The notes: generated by a model not told the origin, from the sequence alone. 64,000 nt of DNA from CAYMZZ01 sp044463125 (GCA_044463125.1 JBIQMS010000004.1:1-64000), one strand, 5' to 3'; positions 8,025-17,422 are shown, counted from the first letter of the stretch. Program-made: numbers and translations.

Positions 8025-11000
8025 ATGCTTAATAAAATCATTCAGTTCTCTATAAAAAATAAACTGATCATTGGTCTGTTTACCCTGGGTTTGATAATAT
8101 GGGGCGTTTACTCAGCAAAAAAATTGCCGATTGATGCCGTGCCGGACATTACAAACAACCAGGTGCAGATTATTACCTCGGCCCCATCGCAATCGGCGCT
8201 GGATATTGAACGGCTTGTTACTTTTCCGGTGGAGCAAACGATGGCAACGATAGCAGGGATTGAGGAAATGCGAAGCTTTTCCCGCTTTGGATTATCGGTC
8301 GTTACCATAGTTTTTAAAGACAATATTGATGTGTACTGGGCCAGGCAGCAGGTAAACGAACGGCTCAGTATAGCCAAAGGCCAGATACCGCCCGGTGTGG
8401 GTAATCCCGAAATGGCCCCGATTACTACCGGGCTGGGAGAAATTTATCAATATATAGTCCGTCCTAAAAAGGGTTATGAAAAAAAATATACCGCAATGGA
8501 ACTGCGTACCATCCAGGATTGGATAGTACGTCGTCAGCTTTTGGGTACTCCGGGGGTTGCCGATGTGGCAAGTTTTGGCGGCTATCTGAAACAATATGAA
8601 ATAGCCATCAATCCAGATAAACTGAGAAGTTATAATATGGGTATTGGAGATCTGTTTGCGGCCCTCGAAAGAAATAATCAGAATACCGGCGGGGCGTATA
8701 TCGACAAAAAACCCAATGTTTATTTTATCAGGAGTGAAGGACTGGTGGGTTCTATCGACGACATAAACAAAATAGTAGTTAAAAATACCGATCAGGGTAT
8801 TCCCATCCTGGTCAGGGATGTGGCAGAGGTGAAACTGGGACATGCCGTAAGATATGGTGCTATGACCTATAACAATGAAGGCGAAGTTACAGGTGCTATC
8901 GTTTTGATGTTAAAAGGAGAAAATTCAAACGCAGTTGTAAATAGTGTAAAAGATCGGATTGAACAAATTAAGAAAACTTTACCTGAAGGAGTAGAAATAG
9001 AGCCCTTTCTGGACAGAAGCGCATTGGTGGGCAGAGCAATCGGAACAGTGGAGAAAAATCTTATAGAAGGTGCCCTGATAGTCATTTTTGTCCTGGTTTT
9101 ATTTCTGGGAAATTTAAGAGCAGGGCTGTTAGTTGCTTCAGTCATTCCACTTAGTATGCTGTTTGCGATGATTATGATGAACCTCTTCGGGGTAAGCGGC
9201 AACCTGATGAGTCTGGGAGCAATTGATTTTGGTCTCATTGTGGATGGAGCAGTAATTATCGTAGAATCTGTTTTACATCGGATTACTCAGAGCAAACATC
9301 ATCATTCAGGCATTAATAACCTGAGCCGAAGCCAGATGGACCAGGAGGTCTATGAGTCAGCGGGCAAAATGATGAATTCAGCTTCGTTCGGCCAGATTGT
9401 TATCCTGATTGTTTACTTGCCTATCCTTGCACTGGTGGGTATTGAAGGTAAAATGTTCCGGCCCATGGCTCAAACTGTTGCATTTGCCATTCTCGGAGCT
9501 TTTCTATTATCACTCACTTACGTACCCATGATGAGTGCTGCATTTCTGAGTAAAAAAACAATTCATAAAAGAAATTTTTCTGACAAGATGATGGATTTCT
9601 TTCAGCGTCTGTATCGGCCCGTAATAAATGGCGCCTTGAAGAGGAAGTTTCTGGTAGTAACAATTTCTGTTGTGTTGTTTATTGTCAGCCTGGTCATTTT
9701 TACTCGTATGGGCGGAGAATTTATTCCCACCCTGGAGGAAGGTGACTTTGCGGTAGAAACAAGGGTGCTTACTGGAAGCAGCTTGTCTGAAACAATAGAT
9801 GCTTCTCAAAAAGCGGCTGCCATTCTGTTAAAGGAATTTCCGGATGAAGTAAAAGAAGTCGTAGGCAAAATTGGCTCATCTGAAATTCCTACCGATCCCA
9901 TGCCGATTGAAGCCTGTGATATGATGGTTATGTTAAATGATAAAAGTAAATGGACGAAGGCGCATAACAGAGTAGAGTTGGCTGAAAAAATGGGTGAAGC
10001 GCTGGAAGATATTCCCGGTGTCACATTCGGCTTTCAACAGCCTATCCAGATGCGTTTTAATGAATTGATGACAGGAGTACGACAGGATGTAGCAGTCAAA
10101 ATTTTTGGCGAAGATCTTGATGAACTCTACGACCTGGCTAACCAGGTAGGTAAAATTGCAAGTGCTGTAAAAGGGGCCAGGGATATTTACATAGAGCAGG
10201 TAACCGGCTTGCCGCAAATTGTTATCAGTATCAATCGTGATGAGGTCGCAAAGTACGGACTGGATGTTGAAACCATAAACCAGGCTATCAATACGGCTTT
10301 TGCGGGCCAGTCGGCGGGTCTGGTGTATGAGGGGGAGAAACGGTTTGATATGGTTGTTCGTTTACAAAATGTGGATCGGCAAAAGATTGAGGATGTAAGA
10401 AATCTTTATGTCACAACCCCCACCGGCAACCAGGTTTACTTAAGTCAGTTGGCTGATGTACAATTCAAAGTTGGGGCAAACCAGATTCAGAGAGAGGATG
10501 CCAAACGAAGAATTATCGTTGGCTTTAATGTTCGTGGGCGGGATGTGGCCAGCGTGGTGAAAGAACTTGAACAGAAAATTGACCAGCAGGTAAAAATGCC
10601 ACCGGGTTACTATGCTACATATGGCGGACAATTTGAAAATCTCAAAGAGGCAAATGCCAGACTTTCTGTTGCCGTTCCTGCGGCGCTTGCCTTAATCTTC
10701 CTTCTATTGTTTTTTGCGTTCCGATCAGTTAAGCAGGCGCTGCTGATATTTACTGCCATCCCCATGGCGGCCATTGGTGGTGTGTTTTCATTATTGATCC
10801 GGGGTATGCCCTTTAGTATTTCTGCCGGTGTAGGTTTTATTGCATTATTTGGTGTGGCCGTATTAAATGGCATAGTACTGATTGCAGAATTCAACAGCCT
10901 GAAAAAAGAAGGTCTTACCGATCTTAAGGAAATCGTACTCAAAGGAACCCGTGTAAGGCTAAGACCGGTATTGATGACAGCTTCCGTTGCCTCCCTTGGT

Positions 11001-12404
11001 TTTCTGCCGATGGCTCTTGCCACCAGTGCCGGAGCAGAAGTGCAAAGACCGCTGGCAACAGTGGTTATCGGTGGCCTGATAACATCTACCATCCTGACAT
11101 TGGTTGTACTTCCCTGTCTCTACATCTATTTTGAAAAAATAAAATTCAAAAAATTAAAAATGAATAAATCATTGATGCTTGTTGGGGGTTTGATGGTAAT
11201 ATCCCTTTTATCCAATGCACAACAAAGACAGCCGGTTTCATTGGAAAAAGCTGTTGAAATGGCCTTAGCCAATAATAAGTTGGTAAAAAGTGCAGAACTG
11301 GAAGTGCAATATCAAAAGCAGTTAAAGTCTTCTGTAGGCTATATCGGTAAGACAAATATTGATATGACCCTTGGCCAATATAATAGTTATGAATGGGGAG
11401 ATAATAATTTTTCAGTTTCCCAAACGATACCCAATCCCAGAAACTTTTCTGCACAACGCGCACTGGGTGATGCGTTGACGGGATCGGCACAAGCCAGGAA
11501 AAAAATGACCATAAATGAACTGGTCACAAATATAAAGGAGGTTTATAATGCATTATTGTATTTCCATAACCTTCAAAAACTCTTGCAGCAACAGGATAGT
11601 ATTTACTCCGAATTTCTGAAAGCGGCAACAGTTAGACTAAAAACCGGTGAAACGAAACTACTGGAGAAAGCCACTGCTGAAACCCGGCTAAATGAAGTCC
11701 GCAACCGGTTCCAGCAAAACAACTCAGATATAATGGCACTCAATTACTCACTTCAGCAACTGACAGGAAGCGATGTGATGCTGAGTATTGTTATAGATAG
11801 TCTTGCAGAGGCCCCCTTTTTGTTGTTGAATGATACTTCTATGATATCCCGCAATCCTTTTTTGTTGTACCTGCAAAGCCAGGTGCAGGTGGCACAGAAA
11901 GAAACAAAAGTCATTTCAGCGCAACGCCTGCCCGATTTTACGTTGGGTTATTTTAACCAAAGCCTTATTGGTTCTCCCCTTAGTGCTACAGGTACAAAAC
12001 TGGCCGATGCCGGTAACCGCTTTATGGGCATTTCAGCCGGGATTTCATTATCTATTTTCAACAAACCTTTGAAAAGACGTATTCAGGCTGCAGAAGTAAA
12101 CCGCCAGGTTGCCGAAACTAATCTTGCCTACAACCAAAGTCTGGTAGAAAGCGAATGGAAGCAGGCTCTTGAGACTTATCAAAAATTTAAAGGCAGTGTG
12201 GAATATTACCGGTCTTCGGCAGTACCCAATGCCGAATTGATTTTATATCAGTCTCAAAGAGGATATCAGCAAGGCGATGCAACCTATATTGAATACTTGC
12301 TGGCATTGCAAAATGCCTTGCAGATAAAGGAAAATTACTTACAAGAGTTAAATAGCCTGAACCAAAGCATCATCCGGCTGGAATTTCTTGCCGGTAATCA
12401 ATAG
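8025..12404 (+). CDS. cusA: CusA/CzcA heavy-metal RND pump fused to a CusC/TolC-type outer-membrane protein
   Basis: 1459 residues. Residues 1 to about 1040 form a full heavy-metal RND pump: KLPIDAVPDITNNQVQI at the N-terminus, two sets of membrane helices around two periplasmic loops, and DFGLIVDGAVIIVE in the fourth helix with the acidic proton-relay residues. At residue 1046 a second start-like Met begins MNKSLMLVGGLMVISLLSNA, a good signal peptide, followed by about 390 residues of a TolC-family protein (SLEKAVEMALANNKLVKSAE, then two coiled helical repeats). One frame thus encodes inner-membrane pump and outer-membrane channel of a Cu(I)/Ag(I) or divalent-cation tripartite exporter. The adaptor gene follows 36 bases downstream. 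Separate production of the second half by internal start or by cleavage is possible. Confidence 0.95.
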   Translation: MLNKIIQFSIKNKLIIGLFTLGLIIWGVYSAKKLPIDAVPDITNNQVQIITSAPSQSALDIERLVTFPVEQTMATIAGIEEMRSFSRFGLSVVTIVFKDNIDVYWARQQVNERLSIAKGQIPPGVGNPEMAPITTGLGEIYQYIVRPKKGYEKKYTAMELRTIQDWIVRRQLLGTPGVADVASFGGYLKQYEIAINPDKLRSYNMGIGDLFAALERNNQNTGGAYIDKKPNVYFIRSEGLVGSIDDINKIVVKNTDQGIPILVRDVAEVKLGHAVRYGAMTYNNEGEVTGAIVLMLKGENSNAVVNSVKDRIEQIKKTLPEGVEIEPFLDRSALVGRAIGTVEKNLIEGALIVIFVLVLFLGNLRAGLLVASVIPLSMLFAMIMMNLFGVSGNLMSLGAIDFGLIVDGAVIIVESVLHRITQSKHHHSGINNLSRSQMDQEVYESAGKMMNSASFGQIVILIVYLPILALVGIEGKMFRPMAQTVAFAILGAFLLSLTYVPMMSAAFLSKKTIHKRNFSDKMMDFFQRLYRPVINGALKRKFLVVTISVVLFIVSLVIFTRMGGEFIPTLEEGDFAVETRVLTGSSLSETIDASQKAAAILLKEFPDEVKEVVGKIGSSEIPTDPMPIEACDMMVMLNDKSKWTKAHNRVELAEKMGEALEDIPGVTFGFQQPIQMRFNELMTGVRQDVAVKIFGEDLDELYDLANQVGKIASAVKGARDIYIEQVTGLPQIVISINRDEVAKYGLDVETINQAINTAFAGQSAGLVYEGEKRFDMVVRLQNVDRQKIEDVRNLYVTTPTGNQVYLSQLADVQFKVGANQIQREDAKRRIIVGFNVRGRDVASVVKELEQKIDQQVKMPPGYYATYGGQFENLKEANARLSVAVPAALALIFLLLFFAFRSVKQALLIFTAIPMAAIGGVFSLLIRGMPFSISAGVGFIALFGVAVLNGIVLIAEFNSLKKEGLTDLKEIVLKGTRVRLRPVLMTASVASLGFLPMALATSAGAEVQRPLATVVIGGLITSTILTLVVLPCLYIYFEKIKFKKLKMNKSLMLVGGLMVISLLSNAQQRQPVSLEKAVEMALANNKLVKSAELEVQYQKQLKSSVGYIGKTNIDMTLGQYNSYEWGDNNFSVSQTIPNPRNFSAQRALGDALTGSAQARKKMTINELVTNIKEVYNALLYFHNLQKLLQQQDSIYSEFLKAATVRLKTGETKLLEKATAETRLNEVRNRFQQNNSDIMALNYSLQQLTGSDVMLSIVIDSLAEAPFLLLNDTSMISRNPFLLYLQSQVQVAQKETKVISAQRLPDFTLGYFNQSLIGSPLSATGTKLADAGNRFMGISAGISLSIFNKPLKRRIQAAEVNRQVAETNLAYNQSLVESEWKQALETYQKFKGSVEYYRSSAVPNAELILYQSQRGYQQGDATYIEYLLALQNALQIKENYLQELNSLNQSIIRLEFLAGNQ

Positions 12405-12440
12405 AATAATTATAAAAAACTTTAAAAAAATCTATCTATA

Positions 12441-13643
12441 ATGAAACGAATTATCATATTTCTTTCAGGGTTATTATTCCTGGTTTCCTGCGGAAGCAAA
12501 AATAATCCCGGGCAAGTAGCGGAAACAGCGGATGAAATTCATAATGAGGAGGGCAATGAAGTAATGCTTTCGCAGCCTCAATTTAATACTGCGGGTATTC
12601 AGTTTGGTGAAGTTGAAATGAAACAGATCAGTGGCACGTTTAAAGCCAACGGGTTGCTGGATGTACCGCCACAGCAGATGGTCAGTGTGTCTGTGAATAT
12701 GGGAGGTTTTTTAAAGAAAACCGGGTTATTGCAGGGAATGCTTGTAAAAAAAGGCCAACTGATTGCCACTATTGAAAATCCGGATTTTGTAACGATCCAG
12801 CAGGATTACCTCGATGCAAAAAGTCAGTTGGAATATGCCAAGGCGGATTATGAGAGGCAGCAGGAACTGGCAAAAGAAAATATCAATGCACAAAAAACGC
12901 TGCAACAGGCAAAAGCAGCTTTCCAATCTTTGCAGGCAAAAACAAATGCACTGAAGGAAAGGATAAAGGTGGTCGGGCTTAACCTTGCGGCAGTAGAACA
13001 GGGAAACATTCAATCTACGGTTAACCTGTATGCTCCAATAAGCGGCTTTGTAACTCAAGTGAATGCCAACATCGGTAAATACATTAATCCCACGGATGTT
13101 CTTTTTGAAATTGTAGATACCGAGCATTTGCATGCTGAACTTACAATATTTGAGAAAGATGTTCCCAGGCTTCAGATCGGCCAAAGGGTACGTTTTATAT
13201 TGGCCAATGAAACCACGGAGCGTATAGCTAATGTTTACCTGATTGGCAGGGAGATCAGCAGTGACCGTACCGTTCGCATACACTGTCATATTGAAAAGGA
13301 AGACATACACCTGCTACCGGGCATGTATCTGAAGGCAATAGTGGAAACCGGGCAGCAGAAAGTTCCGGCATTGCCGGATGAAGCCATTATTGACTACCAG
13401 GGCCAGAAATACATATTTATTAAAGCAGAGGAAGGAAAACCTGCGAATGCAGCAAAAGCAGATCCGGAAATTACCCCGGCGGAACATCATTTTAAAATGA
13501 TAGCTGTGGATATTGGAAACAGTGATGCCGGATACACAGAAGTTATATTACCGGAAGGCATTGACAAATCAAATATCGTAGTTAAAGGAGCCTATTCCTT
13601 GTTAAGTAAAATGAAGAACAGCGAAGAGGAAGAGGGACATTGA
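12441..13643 (+). CDS. cusB: Periplasmic adaptor of the heavy-metal RND exporter (CusB-like lipoprotein)
   Basis: 400 residues. The N-terminus is a lipoprotein signal (FLSGLLFLVSC, with Cys at 17), so the adaptor is lipid-anchored. A barrel-sandwich half follows (SVNMGGFLKKTGLLQGMLVKKGQ), then a helical hairpin (about residues 110-170, DAKSQLEYAKADYERQQELA), the second lipoyl half (IQSTVNLYAPISGFVTQVN) and a beta-barrel domain. The tail contains a His pair (AEHHFKM). It links the CusA part of the upstream gene to the outer-membrane channel and may pass metal to the pump. It lies in the same operon, and the next gene begins 16 bases after its stop. Confidence 0.93.
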   Translation: MKRIIIFLSGLLFLVSCGSKNNPGQVAETADEIHNEEGNEVMLSQPQFNTAGIQFGEVEMKQISGTFKANGLLDVPPQQMVSVSVNMGGFLKKTGLLQGMLVKKGQLIATIENPDFVTIQQDYLDAKSQLEYAKADYERQQELAKENINAQKTLQQAKAAFQSLQAKTNALKERIKVVGLNLAAVEQGNIQSTVNLYAPISGFVTQVNANIGKYINPTDVLFEIVDTEHLHAELTIFEKDVPRLQIGQRVRFILANETTERIANVYLIGREISSDRTVRIHCHIEKEDIHLLPGMYLKAIVETGQQKVPALPDEAIIDYQGQKYIFIKAEEGKPANAAKADPEITPAEHHFKMIAVDIGNSDAGYTEVILPEGIDKSNIVVKGAYSLLSKMKNSEEEEGH

Positions 13644-13659
13644 TTTTAATTTCTGTAAA

Positions 13660-14274
13660 ATGGTTTCAATTCTTATTGGAAGTTTATTGATTAGCTTGCT
13701 TCATGCGGTGATTCCAAATCATTGGCTGCCGGTATTGGCTATTGGCAGAAAGGAAGGATGGAGCCTTGCAGAAACTACCAGGATCACTTTTATTGCAGGA
13801 ATGGCGCATGTAATAAGCACGGTCATTATTGGCGTGCTGCTTGCTATGATAGGCAGTGAACTTACAACCCATATTGAGGACTTTACTAAAATAATAGGAC
13901 CTGCTATTTTGATCTTAATAGGATTATATTTTATCAGGCAGCATTACACTCATCATCATTTTCATTTGGAGAAAAAACAAATAGAGAAAAAAAACAAAGG
14001 GGCTGTTATTGTCGCATTGGTCATAGCTATGTTCCTCTCTCCCTGCATGGAGATCGAAGCATATTTTCTGCTGGCTGGTAGCAAAGGCTGGTATTTTCTT
14101 GCAATGATTGCCAGTTTATATGCCATTATAACTATCACAGGGATGCTCATCTGGGTAAGAATTGCCTATAAGGGGATGCTTAAGCTAAACTGGCATAAAT
14201 GGGAGCATAATGCCGGAATTATTACCGGTATTGTTTTAATCGTCACAGGAATTATTTCATTTTTCATTAACTGA
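13660..14274 (+). CDS. NicO/UreH-like multi-span membrane protein
   Basis: 204 residues and about six membrane helices. The first carries LLHAVIPNHWLPVLAIG, close to the HAxxPDH-type motif of nickel/cobalt exporters (NicO/RcnA) and of the UreH/HupE family. A His-rich loop (HYTHHHFHLEKKQ) follows the third helix, and the fourth has LSPCMEIEAYF, a position where related proteins also have Cys or acidic residues. A metal transport role is likely from motif and context, lying between cusB and the zinc-type ATPase, but the metal is unknown. The ATPase start is 6 bases beyond its stop. Confidence 0.72.
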   Translation: MVSILIGSLLISLLHAVIPNHWLPVLAIGRKEGWSLAETTRITFIAGMAHVISTVIIGVLLAMIGSELTTHIEDFTKIIGPAILILIGLYFIRQHYTHHHFHLEKKQIEKKNKGAVIVALVIAMFLSPCMEIEAYFLLAGSKGWYFLAMIASLYAIITITGMLIWVRIAYKGMLKLNWHKWEHNAGIITGIVLIVTGIISFFIN

Positions 14275-14280
14275 TATATT

Positions 14281-16236
14281 ATGCAAAATACATACGAAGA
14301 CGAAAAAACGAATGAACCGAAAGTTGTTCCGCTTCATTCAAAAGATGATGGTCATGACCACGGAAGTGAGGAAAGGGATGAATCAGGTTGGAAAAGCCAT
14401 TGGGATTTACTATTAGCACTATTCATATTAATAGTGCTACTGGTGCTGGAATATGGATTTAAAATAGAGTTGCCCAAAATTCCATCACTGGTAATAAACG
14501 TGGTTGCCTATTTATTGGCAGGCCGCAAAGTGTTAGACCTTGCGTTCAGAAAGTCAAAGCGAGGTGACATCTTCAATGAATTTGTATTGATGAGTGTTGC
14601 CACCATCGGAGCATTTATAATCGGTGAATATGAAGAAGGGGTGGCTGTGATGGTGTTTTATCAAATCGGGGAATGGTTCCAGGATGCAGCTGTTAATAAT
14701 GCAAAAAGAAGTATCAAAGCCCTGCTTGATATAAGGCCGGATGAAGTGATGGTCATAAGAAATGGCTCTCCGCTTGTTGCAGATCCGTCAATCATTGAAT
14801 TAGGAGAAACTATTCAGGTAAAACCGGGAGAAAAAGTAGCATTAGATGGCGAATTGATTTCAGAAAACGCTTCGTTCAATACAGCAGCTTTGACCGGCGA
14901 AAGTAAACCTGATACCAAATATAAAGGTGAAACTATTCTCGCCGGAATGATTAATCTCAATACAGTTGCTGAAATAAAAGTAAAGGCTCTTTTCAAGGAT
15001 AGCAAACTAAGTAAGATTTTAGAAATGGTGCAGGATGCGACTGCGAGAAAATCACAGACACAACTATTCATTTCCAGGTTTGCCAAAATCTATACTCCAA
15101 TTGTTTTCTTTTTGGCTGTAGCATTATGTTTTGTTCCATATTTCATTGTGGACGATTACAATTTTCAAACCTGGTTTTATCGGGCACTGGTTTTCTTAGT
15201 TATCAGTTGTCCCTGTGCTTTGGTCGTTTCTATTCCGCTGGGATATTTTGGTGGTATCGGTCTTGCTTCCCGCAATGGTATTTTATTTAAGGGAGGGAAT
15301 TTTCTCGATGTAATGACAAAAGTTAATACAGTGGTAATGGATAAAACCGGAACGTTGACGAAGGGAGTCTTTAAAGTGCAAAAAATAGTTCCGGTAAATT
15401 TGACCGAGAAAGAACTGGTAAAGCTTACGGCTACTCTGGAGAAAAATTCAACTCACCCTATTGCAAAAGCAGTAACAGAATATGCGGGTGAAGCTGTAAA
15501 TGGCATCAAAGCTGATGCAGTAGAAGAAATCTCAGGTCATGGCTTGAAAGGAAAAATAGATGGAAAGGATATGCTTGCTGGTAATATAAAGTTGTTGAAG
15601 AAGTTTAATATATCCTATCCTTCTGAAATAGAAAAAATTGCTGATACAATCATTGTAACAGCAATCAACAATCAATATGCAGGTTACATTACTATTGCCG
15701 ATGAAATAAAAGACGATTCAGTACAGGCAGTAAAGGACATGCACAGACTTAATATTAAAACGGTAATGCTTTCCGGTGATAAGCAATCTGTAGTTGATGA
15801 AGTGGCAAAGAAGATTGGTGTTGATGACGCTTATGGGGATTTACTACCCGAAGATAAAGTTGAGAAAGTGCAGAAGCTGAAGGATGAAGGAAGACATATT
15901 GCTTTTGTTGGTGATGGTGTAAACGATGCACCTGTGGTTGCTCTTGCAGATGCGGGAATTGCAATGGGCGGCCTGGGCAGTGATGCCACAATTGAAACCG
16001 CAGATGTAGTGATTCAAAATGACCAGCCACATAAGATAGTATCTGCTATTAAAATTGGTAAAATCACCCGAAGTATAGTTTGGCAAAACATTATTTTGGC
16101 AATGACTGTAAAAGCGTTTGTGTTGATTTTGGGCGCAGGCGGTGTGGCTACTTTATGGGAGGCAGTGATTGCAGACGTTGGCGTGGCTTTGTTGGCGATA
16201 TTAAATGCTGTGCGAATACAAAGGGTGAGAGTATAA
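14281..16236 (+). CDS. zntA: ZntA/CadA-type Zn/Cd/Pb-translocating P-type ATPase
   Basis: 651 residues. It lacks an N-terminal CxxC domain and instead has a His/Asp tail (KDDGHDHGSEERDE). The membrane metal site is SCPCAL, and the C-terminal helices carry the Lys and Asp expected in P1B-2 pumps (NIILAMTVKAFVLI and WEAVIADVGVALLAILNA), which points to divalent Zn, Cd or Pb rather than copper. Catalytic motifs are complete: TGES (about residue 205), DKTGT, THPIA and GDGVNDAPV. It is the last gene of the cusA-cusB-NicO run and is followed by a perfect A/T palindrome. With the CPH ATPase at 3488 the block covers both copper/silver and zinc/cadmium. Confidence 0.93.
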   Translation: MQNTYEDEKTNEPKVVPLHSKDDGHDHGSEERDESGWKSHWDLLLALFILIVLLVLEYGFKIELPKIPSLVINVVAYLLAGRKVLDLAFRKSKRGDIFNEFVLMSVATIGAFIIGEYEEGVAVMVFYQIGEWFQDAAVNNAKRSIKALLDIRPDEVMVIRNGSPLVADPSIIELGETIQVKPGEKVALDGELISENASFNTAALTGESKPDTKYKGETILAGMINLNTVAEIKVKALFKDSKLSKILEMVQDATARKSQTQLFISRFAKIYTPIVFFLAVALCFVPYFIVDDYNFQTWFYRALVFLVISCPCALVVSIPLGYFGGIGLASRNGILFKGGNFLDVMTKVNTVVMDKTGTLTKGVFKVQKIVPVNLTEKELVKLTATLEKNSTHPIAKAVTEYAGEAVNGIKADAVEEISGHGLKGKIDGKDMLAGNIKLLKKFNISYPSEIEKIADTIIVTAINNQYAGYITIADEIKDDSVQAVKDMHRLNIKTVMLSGDKQSVVDEVAKKIGVDDAYGDLLPEDKVEKVQKLKDEGRHIAFVGDGVNDAPVVALADAGIAMGGLGSDATIETADVVIQNDQPHKIVSAIKIGKITRSIVWQNIILAMTVKAFVLILGAGGVATLWEAVIADVGVALLAILNAVRIQRVRV

Positions 16237-16239
16237 AAT

Positions 16240-16255
16240 TTCATATTAATATGAA
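16240..16255. repeat. Perfect 16-base A/T palindrome after the ZntA-type gene
   Basis: TTCATATTAATATGAA starts three bases after the stop codon of the ATPase gene. It is self-complementary over all 16 bases. It could be a weak transcript-end hairpin or a protein-binding site; there is no following T-run. Confidence 0.4.
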
Positions 16256-16267
16256 GTATTTACATTA

Positions 16268-16429
16268 ATGTGGTTAGTCATGTACAAAGAACATTTAAAT
16301 CCTAATGTTTTTAGCCCGGCCGAAATAACGTCTATTAAGAATAGCAAAGGTAAATTTAGATACTATAAAGAAGATCTTGAGATGGCGCCTTCTATTGTTG
16401 TTTCAGGTACTGCAGATCTCATTAAATGA
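16268..16429 (+). CDS. Short open frame (53 aa) at the end of the island, unrecognised
   Basis: 53 codons from ATG 16268 (a second ATG at 16280). The product contains EHLNPNVFSPAEITSIKNSK and is hydrophilic, with no motif that I can name. It could be a fragment of a longer lost gene. The following 16430-16650 shows no gene. The low confidence reflects its size and isolation. Confidence 0.25.
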   Translation: MWLVMYKEHLNPNVFSPAEITSIKNSKGKFRYYKEDLEMAPSIVVSGTADLIK

Positions 16430-16650
16430 CAATTGACTATAAGGACCTGTTTTTTGCATGGACAAACGTCAGATGCAAGCTTTATGGATCATAATCGGCT
16501 CAAAAAATAGCTATATGAAAGGATTATCCTTTAGTTTTGCTTGTCAATCATTCACAGTTCGTTGAAAGAAATTTACAGTGTGTAGTTAGAGCGGAATTCG
16601 AATTTTTCCTATAATTAACTACTTGAAAATCAAATTGTATTAAGTTATAA

Positions 16651-16670
16651 AGGTCCTCCCAGCGGGATCA
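16651..16670 (+). other. Possible attachment-site remnant (tRNA 3'-end-like)
   Basis: The short G/C-rich stretch GTCCTCCCAGCGGGATCAC stands out in A/T-rich DNA and lies 3 to 4 bases before a strong terminator. GT plus CCTCC could be the end of a tRNA T-loop and T-stem, followed by an acceptor-like 3' strand. No tRNA body precedes it. This is what remains at the far end when an element integrates into the 3' end of a tRNA gene. I cannot name the tRNA, so the call is speculative. Confidence 0.28.
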
Positions 16671-16673
16671 CTG

Positions 16674-16706
16674 AAAAAGGCTTTGAATAATTCAAAGCCT
16701 TTTTTG
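16674..16706 (+). terminator. Strong rho-independent terminator with no gene in front
   Basis: A stem of AAAAAGGCTTTGAA paired with TTCAAAGCCTTTTT, around a three-base loop, ends in a T-run. The nearest upstream gene on this strand is over 200 bases away and belongs to the A/T-rich island, so the terminator probably served a gene now separated from it. Confidence 0.85.
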
Positions 16707-16723
16707 CGTTTAAACCTATTCCT

Positions 16724-16984
16724 ATGGCTTTTCTCTACATCCTATTCTCCGAAAAGCTGGACAAATATTATGTTGGTGCCTGTACCGATCTGGATCGAAG
16801 GTTGTATGAGCATAATATCGGTCATTCTAAATTCACCAAAACCGGCATGCCCTGGTTTGTAAAGTATACGGAGGAGTACGACGATCTGGCGTCTGCCAAA
16901 AAACGGGAGCGCCACATCAAGCAACAAAAATCACGGAAGTATATTGAAGAGCTGATCTTGAAGGGTAGAGCATCCCGATTTTAA
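16724..16984 (+). CDS. GIY-YIG nuclease-domain protein (86 aa)
   Basis: 86 residues consisting of one GIY-YIG domain. The motif reads LYILFSEKLDKYYVGACTD, with the second Tyr/Val/Gly part as YYVGA; the conserved Arg is in DLDRRLYEHN, and the later Glu is near KKRERHIKQQKS. This is the short stand-alone type common in Bacteroidota (UvrC N-terminal-like, YhbQ-type), whose role is unclear. The ATG at 16724 follows the terminator by 17 bases. It is the first gene after the composition change and probably part of the resident chromosome. Confidence 0.85.
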   Translation: MAFLYILFSEKLDKYYVGACTDLDRRLYEHNIGHSKFTKTGMPWFVKYTEEYDDLASAKKRERHIKQQKSRKYIEELILKGRASRF

Positions 16985-16990
16985 TCGGGA
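16973..16990. repeat. Hairpin at the end of the GIY-YIG gene
   Basis: TCCCGATT and AATCGGGA are perfect 8-base arms around two bases; the stop codon lies inside the hairpin. There is no T-run on either side. It may serve as a weak transcript end between this gene and the convergent DoxX gene. Confidence 0.45.
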
Positions 16991-17052
16991 GGGGGATTAC
17001 CTGTAGGTTGTAAAGAAAATCGCATCCTTCTGCCAATTATTTACCGGGTAAT

Positions 17053-17421
17053 TCAAACCCGCCGTGGCAGTGGCCGGAAATGCCAGGATAGTATCGTGAG
17101 CAACAACAACAGGGATGGGCCAAACAGTTCTATGCCCCAATGCCCGGAAACAAGATGCGAAACAATGGCTCCTGCCATAGTGAAGAAAAAACCGGCATAG
17201 GCCCATTCTTTCAATGTGGGCGTTTTTGGTATCAATACTGCCACCACTCCCAGCAGTTTGGCTATCCCAAGGATGCTGAGCAGGTAAAGCGGATAGCCCA
17301 ATTCCTGAAAATTGGTTACTTCTTCTTCCATCTTAAGAAGCTGCACGATTCCGGTCGAGGTCATTCCGAGGGCAAGCCATATTGTTGTTACCCAATAAAT
17401 AATTCTGTGAGTGCGGGTCAT
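17053..17421 (-). CDS. DoxX-like membrane protein
   Basis: 122 residues with four hydrophobic helices. The N-terminus has IIYWVTTIWLALGMTSTGIVQL, and the second helix shows GYPLYLLSILGIAKLLGVVAVL, the usual DoxX-like pattern with Lys before LLG. The start is one base after the stop of the SRPBCC gene, so the two are translated from one transcript. In such clusters the protein is usually annotated only by family; no reaction is known from the sequence. Confidence 0.85.
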   Translation of the reverse strand: MTRTHRIIYWVTTIWLALGMTSTGIVQLLKMEEEVTNFQELGYPLYLLSILGIAKLLGVVAVLIPKTPTLKEWAYAGFFFTMAGAIVSHLVSGHWGIELFGPSLLLLLTILSWHFRPLPRRV

Positions 17422-17422
17422 A

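Larger units (their letters stand above)
1..16670. mobile_element. Putative end of an integrated heavy-metal resistance element (left end outside the window)
   Basis: From base 1 to about 16.67 kb the DNA is clearly more A/T-rich than the remainder, carries only metal-handling genes all on the plus strand, and contains two decayed genes, as accessory DNA often does. It ends just before an orphan rho-independent terminator with no gene in front of it. No integrase, relaxase or insertion sequence lies in the window, so mobility is inference; the machinery would have to be to the left. Confidence 0.42.

Noticed and set aside
16620..16675. Complete tRNA gene before the terminator
   Set aside because: No anticodon arm, D-arm or TTCRANY T-loop can be found upstream of the G/C-rich stretch; at most a 3' remnant is present.
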